A DNA stretch of 64,000 nt from Rhytidiadelphus loreus. Lineage: Eukaryota; Streptophyta; Bryopsida; Hypnales; Hylocomiaceae. Position numbers and translations under genes: made by a program. Shown here piece after piece: positions 36,801-47,358 of this stretch. A model generated the notes under the pieces. It did not search any database. It was given only the letters and a program-made list of their open reading frames with translations, and was not told the DNA's origin. The stretch covers positions 27,912,863 through 27,976,862 of the forward strand of contig OX344761.1 of assembly GCA_947034895.1 (NCBI GenBank). Direction: 5' to 3'. Positions within the stretch are counted from its first letter, which is position 1. Each line of letters begins with the position of its first letter.

Positions 36801-37608
36801 CCTCGTTTCTAATGTTAGTGGTGTGTAAATTGGACCACACATGGCCATCAAAGCGTTTCTCCATCCCACTCAAAAGTTTTCCTTGGCAGAGGTGACCGGA
36901 AAGGGATATGGGCGGCAATTCAAAAATAACATCACCGTTAAATGCGGAAGGGACAAAATTGACCTGATGAACCGAAATGGAATCATAATCAATCTTTTTA
37001 AAAGTGTTTCGCGACCATTTGGTATGACATAACTTTCGAAGGCAAGGAATAATTGACAGTCCTTCAACGACCTTCGACATATTCACGAGCACTACATCAG
37101 GCTTCAAGGAGATGGAAGAGATTGGACAAGAAGATGAAGGCATATGTTTCAAAACCTTATGGGGAGGAGAGGAGTCGTTTGAGTCGTCGCTCCCGATGAC
37201 AATGACATCGACTCCAGGCTCGATTTTAACGCGAGATACCATCGGCGTCCGGAACGAACTAGTTGATGACAATTTGATAGCGTCCTCGCCGAAAGACGAC
37301 TTGGGACCAGGTACTGGTAGTCCATACACTAAATACCTTCTTGGGCCCAGATGCCATTCTCTGCAGGAACTTAGCTCAATAGGTTCTTGACCTAATGTAT
37401 GAATCAATTCTCCGCTATCCTTGTCAAAAATCTCCTTGTCAATGTGTAATGAACTAGGACAGAGACTAAACCGAATACTCAAGCGCACTGCACTAACGAC
37501 TGCAAATCCCGTATTTCCGATAGGAAACGATATTGGAACAAATTCTCCCCTTGCCCTCACAATTGCCACTGAATTAGACATCCCACTAAGGATCATTGCC
37601 AAATACAA
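33831..37608 (-). CDS. MULE-type transposase with WRKY-GCM1 and SWIM zinc fingers
   Basis: Two exons, 37608-35497 and 35294-33831, are joined by a 202-bp GTAAGA...TTGCAG intron in phase 0, giving about 1191 residues without a stop. The start may be the first Met or the Met nine codons on (37581). Residues 127-143 hold VKIE then VDVIVIGSDD, a SUMO-site and SUMO-interaction look-alike. Residues 280-370 resemble a WRKY-GCM1 finger: C285, C290, CKIC 329-332, HFGLHDHP 361-368. The DDE core follows: D524 (IMFDHV), D590 (FMVDCAQ), CLFHW 619-623, and a likely acidic residue at E660. A SWIM finger closes the protein: CSC at 1123-1125, CKH at 1145-1147. This order is known for plant MULEs. The protein should bind and cut element ends in the nucleus; an intact frame suggests a recent or domesticated copy. 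No MULE terminal repeats were found. Confidence 0.88.
35295..35496 (-). other. intron of the transposase gene
   Basis: On the minus strand the donor is ATT|GTAAGA and the acceptor TTGCAG|GAT, both consensus. It joins QWGGFMQI to DLPMHELAEM in phase 0. Reading through the intron would end in unrelated hydrophobic residues and a stop, so splicing is needed for the C-terminal half and its SWIM finger. Confidence 0.85.
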
Positions 37609-38650
37609 ATAAGGAACGAGTAAGCATTTTTTAGAAGCGACTCCGATAGAACTAACCGTAGAAAGAGAAATGGATTGTACATATCAAGAGACAATATAAG
37701 GACTCCAATATTGAATCCTTCTTAAACTAAGGACGGCTACATTAAAGAGCAGCCCACCATACAACATTGAACTTCAAAGGCAAGGTATTGTTAAAGTACA
37801 CGATATTTAAGGTCTCAACTGTATTTGTAAGAGTGGTGGCCCATTACTCAGAAATGAATTATCTCGTTTTGTCAGTAGAGACAATGATAAATTATGCTGA
37901 CAATATATCCATATAGCCAAACATTAGCAGAGTGACAAATCTCTAGCAGTAGACTTCATTATTAACCTTTGAGCGCCCAGGAGGAAATCACCAAAATAAG
38001 CATGCTGCAGACACTGACAGAAATAAGAGGCTCCTATAGATGCAATACTTTCATCCGACAAACTTCACCGTTGGAACTTTGAGAGGGGTAGAGTCTGAAG
38101 GTTTGCTGAGAATCTGCAGAGACTTGACCGTTTGGATGCAGAGATTATAGCAGTCAATTCTGCGTTGACTGCCTCGTTTTAGGCGATTTTTGAGAGGTCC
38201 GTGTTATTCGGAGGCCTCCCCCACCCTGAAGAAGTGCCCAACGCTGTCGATTTTTTGCCGGTGGCTGAGCCCTCTCATGATCGTGTAGTGTATAAAATTG
38301 CTTGGATTTTCGATGCCTACAGCTTTAGTCGATGCCGCATTGAATTCGGTGTCCTCACATTGGAGAGATGAGTGCAGACCGGGAGCACAAAAAAGACAAC
38401 TGACAGGTAGGACAGGGGCTCGGTGGTATACATGCCATCCGCATAGCCTAGTCAGCATTCCCGTAAGTAGAAGCAACTGCCCATACCAGCTGAATCGTGG
38501 TTGGACAGGTTGGCTTCAGGCAGGTCCAAATATAGAATACTATTTGCACATCAAAAATTCCGTGTTCAAAACCACATGTAGGTAAGGTAAGAACATCTCC
38601 TGTGGCCCTTTTGGTTTAAGCCCTTCAAATGGGTTTTGGAAGGTGATTGG
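37609..38650. promoter_or_regulatory. 5' flank of the transposase gene (start of the divergent intergenic region)
   Basis: There is no supported gene. Sequence at 37980-38560 is GC-richer and holds short frames without motifs. A TATAAAA at about 38290 on the plus strand could serve rightward transcription, but I cannot tie it to a start site. The region presumably holds the transposase promoter. Confidence 0.3.
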
Positions 38651-38659
38651 TAGAATCAA

Positions 38660-39285
38660 ACTCAGTGGGGCTAGAAAATAATTGCCTTTTCAAAATCAAA
38701 ACGGTCAAAAAACTTCCATACCCTTATAGAGAGTCCCAAAGAAACACACCGTGAAAAAAAATAGAAACAAGAATGTCCAATCCTATTTTTCTAAAAATAG
38801 ACAGCTAAATCATTCAAAAAAATGTAAAAAATTCCAACATCGTCCAATGATTCCACAACTTTCCATCTAGGTGCAACCTACAGCCACAAACATGTGCACC
38901 AAATTTTGCACAATTCCAAGCACCCAATCAAAAGTTATGGCCCATTTGATAAACTGTGACTAATGTGTCTAATGCCTCCTAGGGGCATTAGACACATTAG
39001 TCACAAGTGCCCAAATCTCCTAAAATAACTGCCTTCTCTAATTCAAAATGGTCCCAAAACTTCCATACCCTTGCACACAGTCCCAAAGAAGCACATTGTG
39101 TAAAAAAATTGAAACAAGAAGGCCCAACTCTATTTTTTCTAAAAATGAATAGCTAAATCATTCAAAAAATGTAAAAAATTCCAAGAGCATCCAATGATCT
39201 CACAACTTTCCATCTAGGTGCAACCTACACCCACTAACATGTGCACCAAATTTTGCACAATTCCAACCACCCAATGTCTAATATC
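38660..39285 (+). repeat. tandem duplication, about 325-bp spacing, between the divergent genes
   Basis: The block at about 38670-38940 is repeated at about 39020-39277 with high similarity (shared 'aaaacttccatacccttg', 'caactttccatctaggtgca', 'gtgcaccaaattttgcaca'). The 22-bp-arm palindrome at 38955-39005 sits at the junction. Non-coding. Confidence 0.85.
38955..39005. repeat. perfect palindrome, 22-bp arms, 7-base loop
   Basis: TGTGACTAATGTGTCTAATG..., arm 38955-38976, is exactly complementary to 38984-39005. It lies at the junction of a tandem duplication between the two divergent genes. It could be a foldback element end or a cruciform-forming site. Confidence 0.9.
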
Positions 39286-39289
39286 TATT

Positions 39290-39786
39290 AATTTAATAAG
39301 GCTTGGGTAGTACTTGCATGTTAAAATAATATTCATTCACACGAACACCGAAAGTGCGCTGTCAAAATTTAGGTACATTTTTAAATACATATGATCATAA
39401 GAACAATTGGGGATCCACTCCATATCATGTGTGTAATGAATGGGGCCTCCAAAATTAAGGGTTTTGACACCGAGGCAATATTTTAGGCCTCCCATACAAT
39501 GGCACTATATCCCATAAGATGTGGATAGGGCGTCTTATATCCCAATTACGACTGTCGAAAACCTAAAGGCAGCCCTGCGGTGGTATGGTCTGTCATCGCA
39601 GGAGGTCGCCATTCCCAGCCAACAAACTTTTGTATCCAGCTCGTGCTGTCCTCCAAGTAAACTGTGTAAGCCGTTGGTGCCGTCCCTCCTGTGAACTTTG
39701 TGTTTGTTTCAGGTTGTCCGATGCTTTCTGCCTGTTGCTCACAAGTCGTGGAACTCGCAATTTTTTGTTTTTTCAGCCAGGTTGGG
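39290..39786. promoter_or_regulatory. presumed promoter side of the ParB-methyltransferase gene
   Basis: The sequence becomes GC-richer from about 39545. It holds open frames without motifs that overlap the candidate first exon. No clear TATA box or initiator can be assigned. Confidence 0.25.
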
Positions 39787-39885
39787 ATGGCAAGATCTGG
39801 TCCGAACTTGTGGCCGCGCCGCCACCACGCGAGCGGAGCTCCACTAGAAGCTCCCGCAACAATCTCTGAGAACGCTGAACTCCAG
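39787..39885 (+). CDS. candidate first coding exon of the ParB-methyltransferase gene
   Basis: ATGGCAAGATCTGG opens 33 codons, rich in arginine, histidine, alanine and proline, that end at CAG|GTTTGA in phase 0. The donor is of the GTTTG(A/T) type used by two certain introns of the downstream gene. Phase 0 would join directly to the exon at 41781. The 1.9-kb intron this implies would contain the CTCGGTACCGAG palindromes. There is no protein motif to confirm it; the gene could instead start at 41781. Confidence 0.3.
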
Positions 39886-40354
39886 GTTTGAGGCTGCTCA
39901 CTCTCGCTTGTCTTTCTCGGTCTATTTTACGGGGACATAGCGTTGAGGAATTCACAGGGACAGAGCTGAATATTCTACGGGAACAGAGCATTAAGTATTT
40001 CACGATTAGAAATGAACATATATTGTTCGGTCCTTAGTACCTTGAATTTCTAATTTTCGCAGGCAACCTTGAGAACTATAGTTGACGAAATGTCAATAGT
40101 ACATCGACGAGTAGGGTTCAGTGAGAAACGTTTAATCACCTTCATTTCCAGAGTATAAATTTTCAATTAGGTCTTTAGCTATACAAACACTAAGGTACTC
40201 TCTAAGTATTGTTGGCCGACAAATCACTGAGATCAATACTAGAACTACGAATTTTCATTAATTTATTTAAGGATTTCACCGTGCTCTTGATAGCACGTCG
40301 CGCTGGTACGATGCTCTGTTCCCAATTCCTAGTGCTCAGGAAAAGCTTGTCGAC

Positions 40355-41885
40355 TTCCATCTTGGTACCGAGAAGGACTTTTCCGGGGCCTTGCCTTGCA
40401 TTAGTTTCCAGGTATTCGAGGGCCACATTCATCAAGCTATCTGGAATTGGACAAGCCTAAATCCAGTTTCGCATTCAGTTAGCAAAGACAAAGGCCTCTC
40501 GGGCCCGAGAAGTAGATAATGTCCTAGTCATCATTGATACCATTATAGATGTGATTGCCTTTGAGCTTCGAAATTTTGTTTATTACCAAGCTTGCAATGC
40601 TGCTGTAGAAAGTGATCTTGGTACCGAGATCAAAGGATCACTGGATTGACCATGCATAGGAATGTCCATAACCTCTTTTCAGCAATTTCCCTAATTTCGA
40701 TACAGTATAGTTTTAGTGATATTAGCTTTTTCGTCTGCACCCCAGATTTGGCATTTGTTGTCACGAGTCGGGTGCCTGCAAGAATTTTAACGCATCAGGA
40801 GTAGTCTTAGCATCAACGTATGCATACGGAGAGCAGGCCAAACTGAATCTCGGCACGGGTAGAACGACAGTTTCATTTTGCCCCAAACTTTGCTGGGTAG
40901 GCCCGGATATGTCTCAACCGTAAACGTCTAGGGTCGGTTTTATTTATGCATAGATTGGCAGTGCAATCAGTCATCTCGGTACCGAGATGAAGAAAACACA
41001 AGGATGTCCATGCATACATTGACTGGTTTAGGGTCAGTTGGAAAGCTAAAGGTAATTTTATCCAGAAATGTAGCGTTCAAGTTGCGAGATTTCAACTACT
41101 CAATATCATATTTGATTCCTTACAAAATGAAGTCAGTAGTATGGCCAAAACTATCGATAGATTGAATAATGTATGCATTAATCATTTATATCTCGCTTGA
41201 TGACAATCGAACTTGCTCTTGGCACCTGTGAAGATCATGCATAGGTAGCTGGAGAAATTCATGGTCTCAGTATTGAGACTCACTGTCCACTACGATATCT
41301 GTGCAAGAAAACTCGCAATTCGCTTTCTAACATATCTGGGTTTTTTTAATGCGTATCCAGGTTGCGGGATCAGAGCCCATATCACAGCCTCCAATCAGGG
41401 ACGATATCGCAGCCTCCTCGTCACCGGAATCTGTAAGACTGATGTCCATCTCACTCTCCCTAAGCAGTATTGATTAGCAAATGATTCCTCTTGTAATGCT
41501 AAGTAGAATGCATTACATCATCCATTCTATGTGGGTCGAAGCGTATCCGGTTACAAATGATTCGGGAGCCATGTTAATAAACTAAATTTTCTGAATACCT
41601 ATTCCTGAATGCTAGAGGCCAGGGAAGTGTCCATTGCATGCCATTTAAGTGCGTTGTACCCTCTCGGTGTCGAGACGTAGTAGGACTGTGCAGATGTATG
41701 CATAATTTAATTTTATTCGGAGATTGAGATTCTGAAAAAGGTGATAATCTGATACGTTTAAATTCTCAATATTTGTGCAGATGGAGGTTGTTCTTGAGCC
41801 ATCACCACCTGTGGTATGCTTCTAACTTATTAGTATGCAAGGATATACTTGACCGAACGTCATCTCGGTACCAAGACTGCAGATG
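40355..41885. repeat. scattered palindromes with consensus CTCGGTACCGAG
   Basis: Copies are at about 40361-40373 (CTTGGTACCGAGA), 40614-40631 (GATCTTGGTACCGAGATC), 40971-40990 (TCATCTCGGTACCGAGATGA, a perfect 20-bp palindrome), 41267-41278 (CTCAGTATTGAG), 41662-41674 (CTCGGTGTCGAGA) and 41864-41876 (CTCGGTACCAAGA), with spacings of 190-400 bp. Several are followed by ATGTCC and TATGCAT words, so they may belong to a degenerate longer repeat. Another copy is at 33417-33434 beyond the transposase gene. They look like binding sites for a dimeric protein. A site for the transposase or the ParB-like protein is a guess. Confidence 0.6.
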
Positions 41886-44800
41886 AAATGTCCTGCCGAA
41901 GCAAACTTATCCGAGTGAATCAGCTCCTTCTGCTCGAAATATTCAAATCAATCTTCAATAGGTTTAGGTCATGTGTTGTATTGTACTTTGGTATTTGTTA
42001 GACATTCCTAGCTATCAATGATCGAGAGACTCATGATTGTCGAACCTGCTTGCTTGTACAAGATCATGGTGGATTTGGAGAGGCCAATATCTCTCAACAT
42101 AACGACCTCTCTGGGCAAGCTTCTGAAAATGATCTAGTAGTTAATCTGGATGAAACTGGCATGGAGACGCAAGACGATATCACTGATCACGTCCCTGGAG
42201 TCGAATCTAGCTTCATGGAGGAAGATATTAGGCGGACACAGACCTTGGACACGGTCTCCGTCATCAATTCCTTAAAGATGATGAGCAATGACCTATCACG
42301 CATGAAGATCCCATTGTGTAGGTTGGTCCCAATGCCAATGGTCCGGCCAACCTTATCCTGTGATTTAACGCAGCTCGACAACCAGTTCAGCCGAGGATAC
42401 GATGAAGGTGCGCGAGTTTTTTATGTGTCCATATCAGACGAGCAAGGAAACCTCGAGGTTTTCAACGACTCAGAGAAGAAGGAGTGGGGGCCAATTTGGA
42501 ACTTGGTTAACGATACCTTCAATGCGCACCTCCTTTCTATACCTGCGTTGCAGCATCTTGTGGACTACAAGTTCTTCGTCTGTGATGGAAATCACAAGCG
42601 AATTGCTTGGATGAACCACATTGAGCGTCTCCATAACCTGGAGAGGGATTGGCATATTAGTGTTGACTCCATTGTCCTTGACACAAGAGACCGAATTGGC
42701 ATAGCAATGCAAGCTATGCATGATATTAACACGTAAGTCCCTACTACTCTATGTGCCTAATGAGTTCATATTTTCAGAAAACCAAGAATTCTCTCCACTA
42801 CTTGATTAAACCTTGTTGTGATGAAATTGTGACAGGCATACTGAAAACTCGCATGTGAAGACAAACCATGTCCATACCCTCTACCGGGTCCAAAAATATG
42901 GAGTCATGGAACTCCAAAAGTTTCAAGAGTTACTGAGTACGGAGGAGGTCCAGTCTTGTCACATGAACACGCGAAAGACTTGGTATACGATGCCGTTGGA
43001 CGTTTTCACCAGCTTCATCTTCAAGGTTTGAAGCTGACTTCTCTTTATTACTACATGCTCTCCCTCTATGTTGTGATTAGTCACATTGTTGCATTCTCTC
43101 AATTGATCATTATTTTTGTATTCAGCAAGAAATAGGTGCAGCGGCTGATGCTGGAATACGGAAGTTCAAAGAGGATACTCCACCGTCGGAGGTAACCAGA
43201 GAGGGGGTAGCGGCCGCTATGAGATCTTTTATTAAAGATTCCACGGAGAGGCATTACAAGAAGCTCTCTAAAATAGTCGCGGTGGCTAATCCAGCCCTGG
43301 GTTTGGAATGGCTCCATGAGGTACGATTATTCTAAACATAATCGGAATTGAATTGATCTTGTTATGTTTGTATGATTCTGAATAATTGGGATTTTGACCT
43401 TGCCAGATTGAGAGGCATTGGAGCCATAATGCAATTCCAGAATTGACATTAGAGAAGTTGCAACTCATTGCAACTGCAGCCGTTAGTCCATTGTATAAGG
43501 TAAAGTGGTTGAAATGGATCAACTCTAGTGCATCCACGAGAGAGGCACGCCGATTTCCAGCCCGCCCAGTGAATGAAGACAAGTTAGGGGTCTTCCTTGC
43601 AAAGGCATGTTACTACACCGGGGTAAGTGGTCTCAACTGCAACGAATGTTGAATATTCATGTTTTTTTTAAAATTTGGCATTGACTGGTATTCATATATC
43701 GCCTGCTCCGTCGTACTATTCAGTTGGATTTGATAGTTTCTCTCGTGTCATATATTTTCCAGCTTGAAGAGGATGCACTGGAGATGTTTGAGTCCATCAC
43801 CAAGTCTAATAATATTTCAATTGACATGTCCGTCCCCACTAAGCCCCTGTCACTCGTTGAATATATTGAGGTGTGGCGGATGAAGCTTTGGGATCAAGCC
43901 TACACGGGGGCGTTCAAGGGCACTGATGCCTTCAAAAAATCAGATATATTTTCACTGTATCAGGGGGCCCAACAGACAGTGCAGCGAGTGATTTATAGGT
44001 ACCGGAATGATTTTCTCTTTGTGGTTATTTCTGTACCAAGATATGCATCTCTAGTGTGTTGGTATGCATGCAATTAGTTTTAATATTCGGGGGTCTTCCA
44101 AGCATTAATCTGTATGATCGTGTCTGCTTGAAACAAATTTTGAGTTGAATTAGTTTTGATGGCCGAAAACTTAGCTGGTATACTACCATTGAAACTAAAT
44201 TCCAAAAATCCTAATGACTATGTACAGGTACTTCAAGTTTGAATTGTATGGGAAGAAGGCCATTAAAAGGGAGGATTTACCGCCTTTTCTTACCACATGG
44301 TTGGATCGGACCTCGCCGGACTGTATGTTCTCTCCAACACAGTTGCAGAAGTGGACTAGTGCTCATCTCCAAGCTTGTCCGTGGTATCTTGAGTGCTCCG
44401 TTGGTGTTACTCCTACAGAGGAAGAGACGCTATTTCAGAAGCTGAACGAGGCAGTGGTGGCTGATGCGGAGTTCAATGAGTTTGTTGGACTTGATCCAGA
44501 AGCCCGTGACAAGGCCGTGAAAAAACGAGAGTTAGCCGACAAGAAGAAGGTGGAGAAATTAGAGGAGGCTAAGAAGAAGACTGAAGACAACAAGAAGAAA
44601 AGATTGGCCGTGCAGACTGAGAGAAACCTCGAGAAAGAAAAGAAGAAACGCCGCATTGGAAAGGATGAGGTTCGAGTACCAGAGCCAGCTACAAGCGCAG
44701 CAGATGTGAACATCTCATCATCCAGATTTTCCCTAACGCAAGAGCGCTTGGTGCATCGATTGACGCCAACAACTAACCGTATTAATCATGTTCCTGACAT

Positions 44801-46060
44801 TGACAAGTGTATTTTGAACTACTCGTTGGGTACTCTCGATATGATGTCTGATGCCTTCAAGGACGTTGAAGCCTTCTTGGCCATGGTAATTATGTTCAGT
44901 CATTTGTGAAGTTTTAGTAAATTGATCATTTTTTAACTTTTGGTATTCAGTATTCATCATTGCATTCCCTATCTGTATAAGGATGCTTGTCATTGAACTA
45001 AATGTAAGGGGATATATATAACAATGCTTGTCATTGTAATTTATTTTCTAATGCATTTTCATTTGCAATTATCATGCAGCATTCCAGTGACAAGAAACGT
45101 TCCTTCAATGGAGTCATTGGATCTGAGCCAGCGGTGGACCTCATGATTGTTGATGTGCCGGAAGGACTCCATGTTCCTACCGTTTCATCAGCACCTCAAC
45201 CAATTCCGCCATGGAATGTTTTTAAAACCGACTACTTATTTCCCGTATTTGATTTTGCTCAGGAGTATCTCCATGACACTGGTGGTCTGATCTTGATGTA
45301 TCCAAGCCCCTCTCCTGCACACAAAGGCCACATTCTAGGATGCTGCAAGGAATACAAGTTTCGCATTTTGTATACTTATTTCGGGACGAATCATCTACAT
45401 ACAACATCACCAGCAGACTCGTCGAGGACGGTAATTCACTTTGTATTCACTTGCAATTTTTTCTAAAATTATTAAATGTTTCAGAGATTCTTACATGCTT
45501 TTCATGCAGACTATGAGGTTCTCCATCTCCCTTCTCGTGAAGGAGTCGGGTCCGAAGACCCTTGAAGACTTCCCATTCCAATTTGTTCCGTCCCATGATG
45601 CGGTGGGTGTGAACCTTGCTAAGGACGACATCCTCCGGAACATGCTATTTAAAGAAGACGTTACTATGAATGGAGACGTACCTTGGCGTGGACCTCGTGA
45701 AAAAGGCCGGGAGTTCATGCAGATGCTCATGGAGGCCTTGTCTGCATCAGGGGATGTAGTTGTTGATTGCACCGTAGGAACAGGTTTGTTGTTCACATCC
45801 AAGCATGTTTCTTATCTGTAGTACACCAAGCGCAATTGAATATTAACATCCTTGTGAATGTTTTGCTGATAGGTTCCAGCATTCAAGCATGCCATGCTAC
45901 ACGTCGCCATATTCTGGCATTTGAGGAGGATAAGGCTATCTTTGATGCCCTCATTGCTCCGATATTACGACCTACTGCGGTTAATCAACCAGAACCAGAC
46001 ACCTCTATGGCAGCCCTGGGAGGTGACGACGAGGAAGATATAGTGATCCAAAAAGTCTAG
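41781..46060 (+). CDS. ParB-like domain plus beta-class DNA amino-methyltransferase-like protein
   Basis: Ten exons were read by eye, and all phases join: 41781-41813, 42002-42732, 42836-43025, 43126-43320, 43407-43622, 43763-43998, 44228-44885, 45080-45430, 45510-45783, 45873-46060, giving 1023 residues. The first one or two exons are the least certain. Residues about 140-250 resemble a ParB/sulfiredoxin-like fold, with FVCDGNHKRIAW near 204-215. Residues 629-679 are Lys/Glu-rich, probably coiled coil. From 754 a permuted methyltransferase follows: VDLMIVDVPEGL (motif IV place, 778-781), GGLILMYPSPSP, WRGPREKGREF (motif X place, about 929-939), VVVDCTVGTGSS (motif I, 953-964), LAFEEDKAIFDA (motif II). 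This order is that of beta-class N4/N6 DNA methyltransferases. DVPE in place of (D/N/S)PP(Y/W) puts activity in doubt. It is divergent from the MULE transposase gene. Confidence 0.78.
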
Positions 46061-46421
46061 AAGACCAACCGATTCAGTAAGTAAGTCATCCATTGAGTTC
46101 CTTTATTGATCCATCATTTTTCCTTGAACTTCCAGTGATCTAAATAATTGTTTATTATTGTGCAAGCAAAGCCAGAAAGTGACTTCTAGAAGGCACATAC
46201 CTTTTTACGCGAATCCTAAGTTCTTTCGGAGCCCACCTAAACCATTTCTGCTGCCGGTATATGCTGAGGCTCTATCCCGAGATTTTGTTGCAATAAACCC
46301 ACAGCCATCATCGAGGGCATGTTCGATAGATCCTCGTGCACTGCAGTTTGTAGATGATCATGCAATAGAGTCAGATTCTCATACATCTGATAGTGAGGCT
46401 AGCTCTATGTCAACTCTTTAG
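46061..46421 (+). CDS. possible alternative C-terminal exon of the ParB-methyltransferase gene
   Basis: After the stop at 46058-46060 there is a consensus donor, GTAAGT, at 46081 and an acceptor, TGCAAG, ending at 46166. They are followed by an open frame to 46421, a basic then acidic/serine-rich tail ending SSMSTL. Splicing from 46080 would be out of frame and after a stop. A weak in-frame donor, ATA|GTGATC at 46043, would add this tail in phase 0. The exon may belong to a longer ancestral form, or be 3' untranslated. Confidence 0.35.
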
Positions 46422-47340
46422 CTGTTGAACTTTTCTTGTTCTTCCTACAGCATACTTATGTTTTTTGGATTAGAGTTTTTCTAATTCACTTATATTTTCT
46501 GCTTACTTTGTACTACTTTGGCACATCCTTCTCTAACTAAGATTAGATGCTTTGTAAGCAGCCATTCATGTGATAATCCATTTTTTTCATATGCTTGAGT
46601 TCTATACAATTGCTCTACATCATTTTTCAGTGACAGGCGAAAAGATGAGGAACCTAAAACAGTTGGTTTTGTATTTTTCCAAACATTTTCAAAGATTTAG
46701 GTGAAAGCCACCAAGTTGCGAACATACGTCTCCCAAAATACGTCTACTTGCAACTTGTACAGAGATGTGCCGAATTCAAAGACACTGAATTTTTCTTGCA
46801 GTATAAAAAGTAATTTTTCCCAATTCATTCGAGTGCTACAATGGTCCGTTTTAGGATCACACCATCTGTATTCTTCACCTCAAAATAGGAGCAATTTCTG
46901 GAAGATGGGCACGTTTAGAACATCCTACATTATTATTCTTGGTTGTCTTTTCTTTTGCCTACAAAACTATATCTACATTTCTAGTAGGTACAAATATTTT
47001 CTATTATTATATATAATGTATCTCTAGTAATTACTATTATTCTATTTTCTTGTATAGTAAATATTTTGCTAGATGGTACTTGGTCCTAAATGCCACTCGA
47101 ACCCGAGAACAATCCATATAGGTCCTAGGCACGGTTTTTGTACCCTTGAAGCAACGTTGCCTATTGGTTTGCTTGTTCTGTGGACGACATTTGTACCCAA
47201 ATTAGGATCTACATGTCCATTGGATGAGCAGCCTATCTCTTATCTGCTCCAACCCAAACAAAGATGGTCCACTTGTTGAACTCCCAACGTGTCTAGCCCG
47301 GGGACGGTCCTCATTGTAATAAAAGAGAAGGGCTCCTCTA
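46422..47340. other. 3' flank of the methyltransferase gene
   Basis: There is no supported gene. The sequence returns to AT-rich by about 46.9 kb. Frames at 46701-47027 and 47073-47279 carry no known motif. Confidence 0.45.
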
Positions 47341-47358
47341 CCGCAAACCATTCGGTTC

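Noticed and set aside
44435..44713. Minus-strand Ser/Phe-rich frame
   Set aside because: It is the complement of the Lys/Glu-rich linker of the ParB-methyltransferase gene.
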